Shown: piece after piece, positions 25,285 through 33,026 of the stretch
Numbering within the stretch: position 1 is the stretch's first letter
Layout of the letters: each line of letters opens with the position of its first letter
Source: Amycolatopsis circi
Lineage (GTDB): Bacteria; Actinomycetota; Actinomycetes; Mycobacteriales; Pseudonocardiaceae
Direction: 5' to 3'
DNA: 52,616 nt
Assembly: GCF_003385235.1 (NCBI RefSeq)
Contig: NZ_PQIA01000055.1
Span: 1-52,616, forward strand
Position numbers and translations under genes: made by a program
Notes under the pieces: model-generated
Database searches by the model: none
Told to the model about the DNA's origin: nothing
What the model saw: only the letters and a program-made list of their open reading frames with translations

Positions 25285-25304
25285 TTTCTGTCGTCCGACT
25301 GAAC
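25285..25304. promoter_or_regulatory. TetR operator candidate before tetR
   Basis: TTTCTGTCGTCCGACTGAAC is an imperfect palindrome (TTC-x-GTCG ... CGAC-x-GAA) that matches the element at 26027-26046 at 15 of 20 positions. It ends 15 bases before the TetR start codon, where it would allow autoregulation. Confidence 0.6.
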
Positions 25305-25319
25305 GGGAGGGGTCGTTCC

Positions 25320-25943
25320 ATGGCGCACGTCGAGGCATCGGTTCGCCGCCCGCAGCTGGTCGCCGCCGCGCGCAGCGTCCTCGCCCGCGACGGGGTCGCG
25401 AAGACCTCCCTGCGCGCCGTCGCCGCCGAGGCCGGAGTCCCCCTCGGCACGATGCAGTACGTGTTCCCGTCCAAGGAACTGCTGCTGCGCGCCGTGATCG
25501 AAGACGTGGTCGGCGAGATCGCCCAGGTGATCAAGGCGTCCGCGGAGACGGGCGGCGGCCTGGAGCACGCGATCCGCCAGGGGCTGACCGCGTTCTGGGC
25601 CAAGCTGGTGTCCGGCCACCAGGGCCTCCAGCTCATGCAGTACGAGCTGACGATCTACTCCCTGCGCACGGCGGGGCACGAAAGCCTGGCCCGCTGGCAG
25701 TACGAACGCTACGCGAGCATCATCGCCGAGTGGTGCCAGGAGGCGGCGCACAACGCGGGGGAGACCTGCGCGGTGCCGTTCGGCCGGCTCGCCCGCGTCA
25801 TGCTCGCCGGATGCGACGGGCTGATCCTGCAGCACGTGTGCGACCCCAATGAATCCCGCTCGCGCGAGGACCTCGACAGCCTGATCCAGATGCTCACTTC
25901 GCTGGCCGGGGTGCGCCCGGCCGCCGCCGCCGCGGAGGCCTGA
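25320..25943 (+). CDS. TetR-family transcriptional regulator
   Basis: The 207-residue protein has an N-terminal helix-turn-helix (TSLRAVAAEAGVPLGTMQYVF at about residues 29-49, then PSKELLLRAVIED), followed by a TetR_C-like ligand domain with LQLMQYELTIYSLR, a pattern common in regulators of the BetI/RutR type. GGGAGGGG lies upstream of the ATG. It sits between the divergent permease operon and the amine oxidase operon, with operator-like palindromes in front of itself and of the amine oxidase. It most simply represses both until an amine or its oxidation product binds. Confidence 0.9.
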   Translation: MAHVEASVRRPQLVAAARSVLARDGVAKTSLRAVAAEAGVPLGTMQYVFPSKELLLRAVIEDVVGEIAQVIKASAETGGGLEHAIRQGLTAFWAKLVSGHQGLQLMQYELTIYSLRTAGHESLARWQYERYASIIAEWCQEAAHNAGETCAVPFGRLARVMLAGCDGLILQHVCDPNESRSREDLDSLIQMLTSLAGVRPAAAAAEA

Positions 25944-26026
25944 GCTTCCCCGCCGGTTTCGGTCGAGCGCACGAATCTCCCGCGCGCAGTCTTGCGCCAT
26001 CCAAGGGCGCGGCCTACTCTCTCGCT

Positions 26027-26046
26027 ATTCAGTCGGTCGACTGAAT
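26027..26046. promoter_or_regulatory. TetR operator before the amine oxidase operon
   Basis: ATTCAGTCGGTCGACTGAAT has perfect 8-bp arms ATTCAGTC / GACTGAAT around GGTC. It matches the element in front of tetR (25285) at 15 of 20 positions. It ends 19 bases before the amine oxidase start codon and probably overlaps the transcription start. Confidence 0.7.
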
Positions 26047-26065
26047 GGGTGTGGAGGTGTCTGAG

Positions 26066-27421
26066 ATGCATGACGTCGACGTGGTGGTCGTGGGCGCGGG
26101 ACTGGCCGGCCTGAGCGCCGCTCGCGAGCTGGCCGCCGCCGGGAAGTCCGTGACCGTGCTGGAGGCCCGCGACCGGGTCGCCGGGAGGAACCTCGGCGGT
26201 TTCCTCAGCAACGGGGTTCCGGTGGAGATGGGCGGCCAATGGGTCGGCCCGACGCAGGACGCGGTGCTCGAACTCATCAAGGAATTCGGCCTGGAGACCT
26301 TCCCGACGCACGACACCGGCCTGGCTCTGACGGTGATCGACGGGGACGTCCTCCGCTACGCCGACGACGACGGCAGCATTTTCGGCCTGCCCGACGAGCA
26401 TGCCGCCGAGGTGCTCCGGCTCTGGGAGCAACTGGAGATCCTGGCCTCGGCGGTCCCGGTCGAGACGCCGTGGGAGACCGAGGGCGCCGAAGACCTGGAT
26501 CGGCAGACCCTGGACGGCTGGCTGGTCGCGAACACCGAGAACGACATCGCGCGCCGCTTCTTCCGGTTCCTGGTGCCTGCCCTGTTCTCCGCGGAATCCC
26601 CGGAATTGTCCTTGCTGCACTTCCTTTTCTACCTCAAATCCGGCACCAGCCTGGAGACGCTCGTCGCCGTCGCCGGCGGCGCCCAGCAGACCCGCGTCGT
26701 CGGCGGCACCCACCGGATTTCCGAGCGGATCGCCGCCGAACTGGGCGACCGCGTCCGGCTCGGCGCCGTGGTCCGGACCATCCGCCAGGACGAGACCGGC
26801 GTGGTCGTCGACTACGAGGGCGGCAGCGTCACCGCCGGGCACGTGGTCGTCGCCGTCCCGACGACGTTGGCCGGCCGGATCCGGTACGTCCCCGCGATGC
26901 CGCCGCTGCGCGACGGGCTCACCCAGCAGATGCCCGCGGGCTCGGTCATCAAGTTCCAGATCGGCTACGACACGCCGTTCTGGCGCGAGGACGGGCTGAG
27001 CGGATTCGCGGTGAGCCTGGACGACGAGTTCAACGTCGTCATGGACAACAGCCCGCCCGACGCCTCGTGCGGGGTGCTCGTCGGTTTTCTCGAGGGCGCC
27101 TACGCCCGCGCCGCCTGCGAACTGAGCTTCGAGGAGCGCCGCGAGCTGGTGCTCGGCAACCTCGTGAAGTACTTCGGGCCGAAGGCGGCGCACCCGTTCG
27201 ACGTTCTCGAACAGGACTGGAACGCCGAGGAATTCACCCGCGGCTGCTACGGCGGACGGCTCGCGGCCGGCGCCTGGACCCAGTACGGCCCCGCGCTCGC
27301 CGCCCCGCAAGGACGCATCCACTGGGCGGGAGCGGAAACCGCAGCCGTCTGGAACGGCTACATGGACGGCGCCATCCGCTCGGGCCGCCGCGCCGCGGAC
27401 GAGATCCTGGGGTTTCGCTGA
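26066..27421 (+). CDS. FAD-dependent amine oxidase (flavin monoamine oxidase family)
   Basis: The 451-residue protein begins MHDVDVVVVGAGLAGLSAAR, with EARDRVAGRN in the next strand, MGGQWVGPTQ and a C-terminal HWAGAETAAVWNGYMDGAI that closes the FAD site. It oxidises a primary or secondary amine to the imine/aldehyde with release of peroxide. The ATG at 26066 is chosen because GGAGGT lies 7 bases upstream; an ATG at 26045 falls inside the operator. It differs clearly from the other amine oxidase at 911. The aldehyde dehydrogenase follows after 51 bases, matching the next step. Confidence 0.92.
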   Translation: MHDVDVVVVGAGLAGLSAARELAAAGKSVTVLEARDRVAGRNLGGFLSNGVPVEMGGQWVGPTQDAVLELIKEFGLETFPTHDTGLALTVIDGDVLRYADDDGSIFGLPDEHAAEVLRLWEQLEILASAVPVETPWETEGAEDLDRQTLDGWLVANTENDIARRFFRFLVPALFSAESPELSLLHFLFYLKSGTSLETLVAVAGGAQQTRVVGGTHRISERIAAELGDRVRLGAVVRTIRQDETGVVVDYEGGSVTAGHVVVAVPTTLAGRIRYVPAMPPLRDGLTQQMPAGSVIKFQIGYDTPFWREDGLSGFAVSLDDEFNVVMDNSPPDASCGVLVGFLEGAYARAACELSFEERRELVLGNLVKYFGPKAAHPFDVLEQDWNAEEFTRGCYGGRLAAGAWTQYGPALAAPQGRIHWAGAETAAVWNGYMDGAIRSGRRAADEILGFR

Positions 27422-27472
27422 CGCCCGTCGCGCCGCCGCCGATCTCCGAGAAACGCAGAAAGGGAGCACCTC

Positions 27473-28921
27473 GTGGTCCACACGCACGACACGCTGTTCA
27501 TCGGCGGTGAATTCGTTGCCGGGCAAGGAAACGACACGATCACCGTCGTCAACGCGAGCACCGAAGAGGTCATCGGCCGGGTGCCCGAGGGGACCCGCGC
27601 GGACGTCGACGCCGCGGTCGCGGCGGCCCGTCGGTCCTTCGCCGACCCCGGCGGCTGGGGCGGATTCACCGCGCATCAGCGGGCCGAAGCCATGAACCGG
27701 CTCGCCGACGAACTCGACGCCCGGCAGAAGGACATCGCCGCCGCCGTGTCGAGCCAGAACGGCATGCCGCTCGGGCTGTCCAGCCAGTTCGAGGTCAACT
27801 ACCCCTCCGCGGTGATCCGGTACTACGCCGGCCTCGCGGCGACCACCGAGGAACTGGAGCATCGCGCCGGTTTCCTGGGAGCAGGCGACACGCTCGTCCA
27901 GCGCAGCCCGATGGGCGTCGTCGCGGCCATCGTCCCGTGGAACTTCCCGCAGGCATTGACCGCGTGGAAGGTCGGGCCCGCTCTCGCGGCGGGATGCACG
28001 CTCGTGCTCAAACCGTCGCCGGAAACCGTGCTGGACTCCTGTCTTTTCGCCGAAGCGGCCAAGGCCGCGGGACTCCCGCCCGGTGCCGTGAACATCGTGC
28101 CCGCCGGTCGCGAAATCGGGGCGTACCTCGTCTCCCACCCGGGCGTCGACAAGGTCACCTTCACCGGCTCGACCGCGGCGGGCCGCTCCATCGGCGAGGT
28201 GTGCGGGCGGCTGCTGCGCCCGGTCACGCTGGAGCTGGGCGGCAAGTCCGCCGCGGTGTTCCTCGACGACGTCGACCTCGACCTGGCCGCGATCGGGGAG
28301 TCGCTGTTCGCGGCCTGTTTCATCAACAACGGCCAGACCTGTTTCCTCAGCAGCCGCATCCTCGCCCCGAGGTCGCGGTACGACGAAGTAGTAGACGCGA
28401 TCTCGACGTTGGCGGGCTCGATGACCGTCGGCGACGCACTGGACCCGGTGACCCAGGTCGGGCCGATGGCCACAGCGGCCCACCGCGACCGGGTCGAGGG
28501 CTACATCGCCAAGGGCAAGGCCGAAGGCGGCCGCGTCACCGCGGGCGGCGGCCGTCCGGCCGGGCTGGCGAAGGGCTGGTTCGTCGAGCCGACGGTCTTC
28601 GCCGACGTGGACAATTCCTCGACCATCGCGCGAGAGGAGATCTTCGGCCCGGTGCTGTCGGTGATCGCCTACGACGACGAGGACGACGCGGTGCGCATCG
28701 CCAACGACTCCGAGTACGGTCTCGGCGGGTCCGTGTGGACGTCGGATCCCGCGCGCGGCCAAGCGGTCGCCCGCCGGGTGCGCACCGGAACGATCGGCGT
28801 CAACCGCTACCTGCCGGACATCGCCGCGCCGTTCGGCGGCGTCAAGGCCAGCGGCGGCGGCCGCGACCTCGGTCCCGAGGCGCTCGCCGCCCACCTCGAG
28901 CTCAAGTCCATCTACGTCTGA
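27473..28921 (+). CDS. NAD(P)-dependent aldehyde dehydrogenase
   Basis: The 482-residue protein has VPWNFPQALTAWK (about residue 150), FTGSTAAGRSIGE, the glutamate motif LELGGKSAAVF near residue 253 and the catalytic cysteine in NNGQTCFLSS near residue 288. GTG start with AAAGGGAG upstream. It follows the amine oxidase and precedes an acyl-CoA ligase, so it should turn the aldehyde made from the amine into an acid for activation. It is not especially close to the aldehyde dehydrogenase at 13305, which has an altered cofactor loop. Confidence 0.93.
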   Translation: MVHTHDTLFIGGEFVAGQGNDTITVVNASTEEVIGRVPEGTRADVDAAVAAARRSFADPGGWGGFTAHQRAEAMNRLADELDARQKDIAAAVSSQNGMPLGLSSQFEVNYPSAVIRYYAGLAATTEELEHRAGFLGAGDTLVQRSPMGVVAAIVPWNFPQALTAWKVGPALAAGCTLVLKPSPETVLDSCLFAEAAKAAGLPPGAVNIVPAGREIGAYLVSHPGVDKVTFTGSTAAGRSIGEVCGRLLRPVTLELGGKSAAVFLDDVDLDLAAIGESLFAACFINNGQTCFLSSRILAPRSRYDEVVDAISTLAGSMTVGDALDPVTQVGPMATAAHRDRVEGYIAKGKAEGGRVTAGGGRPAGLAKGWFVEPTVFADVDNSSTIAREEIFGPVLSVIAYDDEDDAVRIANDSEYGLGGSVWTSDPARGQAVARRVRTGTIGVNRYLPDIAAPFGGVKASGGGRDLGPEALAAHLELKSIYV

Positions 28922-28936
28922 CCCGCACTCGTCGCC

Positions 28937-28964
28937 GGGCCGCGGGGATTCGCCCCCGCGGCCC
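28937..28964. terminator. GC-rich hairpin before the second MLNLS-type ligase
   Basis: GGGCCGCGGGG (28937-28947) and CCCCGCGGCCC (28954-28964) make a perfect 11-bp stem with the loop ATTCGC. It lies between the aldehyde dehydrogenase stop and the ligase start 19 bases on. It could be a terminator with read-through or an attenuator. The paralogous ligase at 17591 has an equivalent hairpin. Confidence 0.65.
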
Positions 28965-28983
28965 GAACCTTCGGAAGAGGCCC

Positions 28984-30531
28984 ATGCTGAACTTGTCGGT
29001 TCTCCTCGAGGACTCCGCCCGCACGCACCCGGACCGTGCCGCGCTGGTCCTCGGCCCGCTGCGGCTGACCTACGGCGAGGTCGACGCGGCCGCGAACCAG
29101 GTCGCCAACCTGCTGGTGCGGCGCGGGATCCGTCCCGGCGACAAGGTGGCGCTGAGCTGCCCGAACCTGCCGCGGTTCCCGATCGTCTACTACGGCGCGC
29201 TCAAGGCGGGCGCGGTCGTCGTACCGCTGAACATCCTGCTCAAGTCTCGCGAGGTCGCTTATCACCTGCGCGATTCCGGCGCGAAGGCGTACTTCTGCTT
29301 CCAGGACACGCCCGAACTCGCCATCGGAGAAGTGGGCTGGAAGGCCTTCGGCGAGGTCGAAACCTGCGAGAACTTCTTCCTGATCACGGCGGACCCGTCC
29401 GCGTCTTCACCGATCGAGGGCGCCCAGACCCTGGACGCCGAACTGACGGGCATGTCGCCAGTCTTCGACTCGGTGGCCACCGAAGCGACCGACACCGCCG
29501 TCATCCTGTACACCTCAGGCACGACGGGCCAGCCGAAGGGCGCTGAGCTGTCGCACGCGAACACGATGATGAACGTCGTCGCCTGCAACCGGATGTTCGA
29601 GAGCGTCCCGGCCGCCGACAGCCACCTTCTCTGTTTGCCGCTGTTCCACACCTTCGGTGCCACGGTGCAGATGCACGCTGGTTTCTCGATGGCCGCGACG
29701 CTTCACCTCGTGCCGCGCTTTGACGCGAAGCAGGTCGTGCAGCTGATGAACACCGAGGAGATCACCTTCTTCGCCGGTGTCCCGACCATGTGGTGGGGCC
29801 TGCTCGGCGCTCTCGGCGGCGACGTCGACGTGGAGCGCATCGCCCGCAACCTGCGCATCGGCGTTTCCGGCGGCGCCGCGCTGCCGGTCGAAATACTCGG
29901 CCAGGTCAAGGAAAAACTCGGCATCCAGGTCCTCGAAGGCTATGGCCTCTCCGAAACCTCGCCGGTCGTGACCTTCTCCGACCGCAGCCGCGAACCGCGT
30001 CCCGGTTCGATCGGCGTCCCGATCTGGGGCGTCGAGGTCAAGCTGATCGGCCCCGACTGGTCGGAGGTGACCGAGACCGGCGAAATCGGCGAACTCGCGG
30101 TCAAGGGTCACAACGTCATGAAGGGCTACTACCACCGGCCCGAGGCGACCGCCGCGGCGATCAAGGACGGCTGGTTCCGCACCGGCGACCTGGCCCGCCG
30201 CGACGAGGAAGGCTTCTACTACATCGTCGACCGTTCCAAGGACATGATCATCCGAGGCGGCTTCAACGTCTACCCGCGCGAGATCGAGGAGGTCCTGCTG
30301 ACCCACCCGGAGATCAGCCTCGCCGCGGTCGTCGGCGTGCCGCACGAAAGCCACGGCGAAGAGGTGAAGGCGTTCGTGATCCCGAAACCCGGCGCGGAGG
30401 TCAGCTCCGAAGCGCTGATCGCCTGGGGCAAGCAACGGATGGCCGCATACAAGTACCCGCGGATCGTCGAGATCGTCGACGCGCTGCCGATGACCGCCAC
30501 GGGCAAGATCCTCAAACGCGAACTCGCGTGA
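28984..30531 (+). CDS. AMP-forming acyl-CoA ligase (long-chain type), paralogue 2
   Basis: The 515-residue protein begins MLNLSVLLEDSARTHPD and is strongly similar to the ligase at 17591 throughout. It has ILYTSGTTGQPKGAELSH near residue 176, YGLSETSPVVTFSD near residue 320, WFRTGDLARRDEEG near residue 398 and TATGKILKRELA at the end. It activates a carboxylic acid to acyl-CoA, in this position the acid from the amine oxidase and aldehyde dehydrogenase. A 7-bp inverted repeat (30530-30552) overlaps its stop codon and may help terminate transcription. Confidence 0.92.
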   Translation: MLNLSVLLEDSARTHPDRAALVLGPLRLTYGEVDAAANQVANLLVRRGIRPGDKVALSCPNLPRFPIVYYGALKAGAVVVPLNILLKSREVAYHLRDSGAKAYFCFQDTPELAIGEVGWKAFGEVETCENFFLITADPSASSPIEGAQTLDAELTGMSPVFDSVATEATDTAVILYTSGTTGQPKGAELSHANTMMNVVACNRMFESVPAADSHLLCLPLFHTFGATVQMHAGFSMAATLHLVPRFDAKQVVQLMNTEEITFFAGVPTMWWGLLGALGGDVDVERIARNLRIGVSGGAALPVEILGQVKEKLGIQVLEGYGLSETSPVVTFSDRSREPRPGSIGVPIWGVEVKLIGPDWSEVTETGEIGELAVKGHNVMKGYYHRPEATAAAIKDGWFRTGDLARRDEEGFYYIVDRSKDMIIRGGFNVYPREIEEVLLTHPEISLAAVVGVPHESHGEEVKAFVIPKPGAEVSSEALIAWGKQRMAAYKYPRIVEIVDALPMTATGKILKRELA

Positions 30532-31136
30532 CCGGCACTGCTGGCGCCGGTCGCCACAGAACCGCCGGGTACTCCTCAACGGACGCTCAGGACCAGGTGA
30601 CCAGAAGCTCGTGCACCCCGTAAATGTTCATGTTCGTAACTCACTGATGAAACGGAGCATTCGCGGACGCCGCACGGCGGTGCGGCTGTGCACGTTCCCC
30701 ACCGGCACGGCCGTCGCGGCGGCCCCGGAACTTGCTACTTCTCAGCAGCCACGGGCGGTAGGGAGCGCGCGGCACCCGTTCATCGCCTGGGATCTGGCGC
30801 GTTCGGGCGTCACGAGCACATGCTTTCCCGTCGAACTGTGCGCGACCTGTTGGCACGGAGAACGCGGTCGCTGGACGCTCGCGGTCGGGTGCGACGGCCC
30901 GAGCGGGTTCCCGGGCTGGCGGCGCGAACTGCTGGCCTGCCTGTCCGTCCGGGGCGAGTTCGGCGGGACGGCGCTGTACCTGCCGAATGTGCGGGAAGTC
31001 TGCGCGGCCCGAACCATGACAGCAGCGGCGGGGAGAGAGAGACGAGGCATCCCGCCATGGCATACGCCATGACCATCAGGCCACGGGTGGTGCTCGGCCG
31101 AGTGCGGCAATCGCGGCCGGAGCCGGTGCGCCATCC
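30532..31136. other. Gene-free interval of about 600 bases
   Basis: Open frames exist on both strands here, for example a plus-strand frame from 30611 to 31072, but they lack ribosome binding sites and family motifs and have the Arg/Ser/Gly-rich composition of non-coding GC-rich DNA. I see no tRNA, repeat or attachment site. It separates the amine-catabolic operon from the serine hydrolase/IclR pair and may mark an old recombination point. Confidence 0.45.
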
Positions 31137-31159
31137 GGCGGCCCTGCCTGGGAGCCGCC
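31137..31159 (-). terminator. Hairpin after the serine hydrolase gene
   Basis: GGCGGC (31137-31142) and GCCGCC (31154-31159) form a stem that CC/GG pairing can extend around a bulge. It lies immediately after the stop codon of the minus-strand serine hydrolase. No T-tract is present. Confidence 0.45.
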
Positions 31160-32158
31160 CTATAGCCGCACAGCTGCGGAGTGGAAATCTCGGCGTACCG
31201 TTTCGATTCCGGTCGTCGTGCGGGTGGGGTGAACGCGGTTGGTGAGGAGAACGTAGTACCGGCCCCGGCCGGGTTCGAACCACACACTGGTTCCGGTGAA
31301 TCCCGTGTGCCCGTAGGAATCCGGCGCCAGCTCGGTGCCCACTGGGGAGCCGGGCACGTCCAGGCACTGCCAGGCGAGGCCGCGGCGCAGATTCAGCCCG
31401 GGCGTCTGACAGGCGATCATCTCCGCGTGCGTCCCGGGTTTGAGCAGGGGTGCGGCCCCCGAGGCGAGAAGCTGCGCCCAGCGTTCCATATCGGACAGGG
31501 TGGAAAACAGCCCGGCGTGGCCGCAGATTCCGCCCAGCACCACGGCGTTCTCGTCGTGCACCTCGCCGCGGACGACGTGTCCGCGCCATGGGCATTCCTC
31601 GGTGGCGACGGCGTCCGGGACCGGCCCGAAGCCGGTCGCGGCGAGGCCGGCGGGCGTGCTGACCAGGTCGGCAACGAGCTGGTCCAGAGGGGCGCGTCCG
31701 GCGGCTTCGGCGACCAGGCCGAGCAGGATGAAGCCCTGCGACGAGTATTCAACCTGTCCGTCCGCGCGACGCGGTCCGACGCGGATGGCTTCGAGCAGGT
31801 CCGCACGGGTGGAATGAGTGCGCCACAACGGAGTTCCGCCCGGAAGCCCGGACGTGTGCGTCAGCAGCTGCCGGACCGTGATCTCGGCGGAGTGCGACGG
31901 CAGGAACCGGGAAACGGGGTCGTCGAAGGACAACAAGCCGCGGTCGGCGAGCGCGCCGACGACAATCCCGACGACCGGTTTGGTCACCGAAGCGAGATCC
32001 CATCGGCTGTTGGCGGCGACGGCGGGGCCGTCCCACCACTGCGTGCCGAGCATGCCCCGGTCGAGCACGCCGTCCGCGGTGCCGACTGACCACGCGGCGG
32101 CGGAGTAGACGCGATTTTCCCGGCCGCGCGCCAGCATCCGCGCCAAGTCAGTCTTCAT
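31160..32158 (-). CDS. Beta-lactamase-family serine hydrolase
   Basis: The 332-residue protein carries the class C-like triad of motifs: S-V-T-K at residues 57-60 (nucleophile and general base), Y-S-S in VEYSSQGF near residue 138, and the H-T-G motif in YGHTGFTGTS near residue 283. Members include esterases, D-aminopeptidases and amide hydrolases such as 6-aminohexanoate-dimer hydrolase. No signal peptide is visible, so it acts in the cytoplasm. Its ATG overlaps the end of the IclR gene by 11 bases, so the pair is co-transcribed. Close to a peptide-type importer, it may hydrolyse an imported amide or ester. Confidence 0.85.
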   Translation of the reverse strand: MKTDLARMLARGRENRVYSAAAWSVGTADGVLDRGMLGTQWWDGPAVAANSRWDLASVTKPVVGIVVGALADRGLLSFDDPVSRFLPSHSAEITVRQLLTHTSGLPGGTPLWRTHSTRADLLEAIRVGPRRADGQVEYSSQGFILLGLVAEAAGRAPLDQLVADLVSTPAGLAATGFGPVPDAVATEECPWRGHVVRGEVHDENAVVLGGICGHAGLFSTLSDMERWAQLLASGAAPLLKPGTHAEMIACQTPGLNLRRGLAWQCLDVPGSPVGTELAPDSYGHTGFTGTSVWFEPGRGRYYVLLTNRVHPTRTTTGIETVRRDFHSAAVRL

Positions 32159-32957
32159 CGGGCACCAATCGGACCGGCGAGCTGCTCAGCGCCGCCGAAA
32201 TCCGGTTCGCCGCTTCGGCGACGAGCGGGCCGAGCGTCGGGTAGCTGTCGGGCGGCAAGGTGAACGTCAACCCGGCCACGCTGACCGCGCCAGCCACTTG
32301 TCCGTCCGCGGCAAGCACGGGAGCGGCGACACAACGGACGTGCTGCTCGTGCTGCTCGTCGTCGACGAGGTACCCGAGAGTGTCCACAGTGGTCAGAGAT
32401 GCCCGGATTTCCGCCGGATCCGTGACTGTTTTCGGCGTGCGGGCACGCAGCGGCGCGGCGTCGAGCACGGTCGCGACTTCTTGAGGCGACAGCCGGGAAA
32501 GGATCGCGCGGCCGACTCCGGTGCAGTAGAGCGGGGCCTCGCCGCCGGGCCGGGTGTTGAGCCGGTACGCCTGGTCCGGTTCGAGCTTGTCCACGTACAC
32601 CGCCAGGTCCGCGTGCCGCACTGCGTAGTGGACGGTGTGCCCGGTCCGCCGCCGCAGGTCGGCGAGGATCGGCCGGATCGCCGGACGTGCCGCGAGCACC
32701 GCCGCCGACATTCCCAGCAGCCGCGGTCCGACGGCGTACCGGCCGCCGCCGAGCCCGACCGCGAAGCCCGCATCGGCGAACGTCTGCAGCATCCGGTGCG
32801 TGGTCGGTTTCGGCAGGTCGCAGGCCTCGGCGAGGTCGGCGAGCCGGTGCGGACCACCCGGTCGCGACAGCGCGGCGAGGACCTCGAGGGCCTTGTCGAC
32901 GGCACCGCGGGGCTCGGTCCGTCCGGTGCCGGACGGACCGTTGACAGCGTTCTTCAC
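32148..32957 (-). CDS. IclR-family transcriptional regulator
   Basis: The 269-residue protein has an N-terminal winged helix (AVDKALEVLAALS, HRLADLAEACDLPKPTTHRML at about residues 34-54) and the IclR effector domain (HTVHYAVRHADLAVYVDKLE, YCTGVGRAILSRLS, AGAVSVAGLTF). I prefer the GTG at 32957, behind AAGGTAGG; an ATG at 32987 would add 10 residues and overlap the operator. It is divergent from the ABC importer operon and co-transcribed with the serine hydrolase, so it probably controls both in response to the imported compound or its product. Confidence 0.88.
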   Translation of the reverse strand: MKNAVNGPSGTGRTEPRGAVDKALEVLAALSRPGGPHRLADLAEACDLPKPTTHRMLQTFADAGFAVGLGGGRYAVGPRLLGMSAAVLAARPAIRPILADLRRRTGHTVHYAVRHADLAVYVDKLEPDQAYRLNTRPGGEAPLYCTGVGRAILSRLSPQEVATVLDAAPLRARTPKTVTDPAEIRASLTTVDTLGYLVDDEQHEQHVRCVAAPVLAADGQVAGAVSVAGLTFTLPPDSYPTLGPLVAEAANRISAALSSSPVRLVPDED

Positions 32958-32981
32958 GCCGCCTACCTTAGCGCAATCGCG

Positions 32982-32996
32982 TTCCATCTGACGGAA
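32982..32996. promoter_or_regulatory. IclR operator candidate
   Basis: TTCC-atctgac-GGAA is a palindrome of the general IclR type, located between the divergent IclR and ABC importer genes, 31 bases before the importer start codon. The match is short, so this is a candidate only. Confidence 0.4.
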
Positions 32997-33026
32997 TGAG
33001 ATGTCATCCCACGGAAAGGAAGACCC

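Noticed and set aside
25709..28894. 1061-residue minus-strand frame
   Set aside because: Antisense to tetR, the amine oxidase and the aldehyde dehydrogenase, each of which has unmistakable motifs. The frame has none.
30611..31072. 153-residue plus-strand open frame
   Set aside because: No ribosome binding site, no family motif and an overlapping minus-strand frame of similar length. It remains possible as an orphan gene, but I cannot support it.
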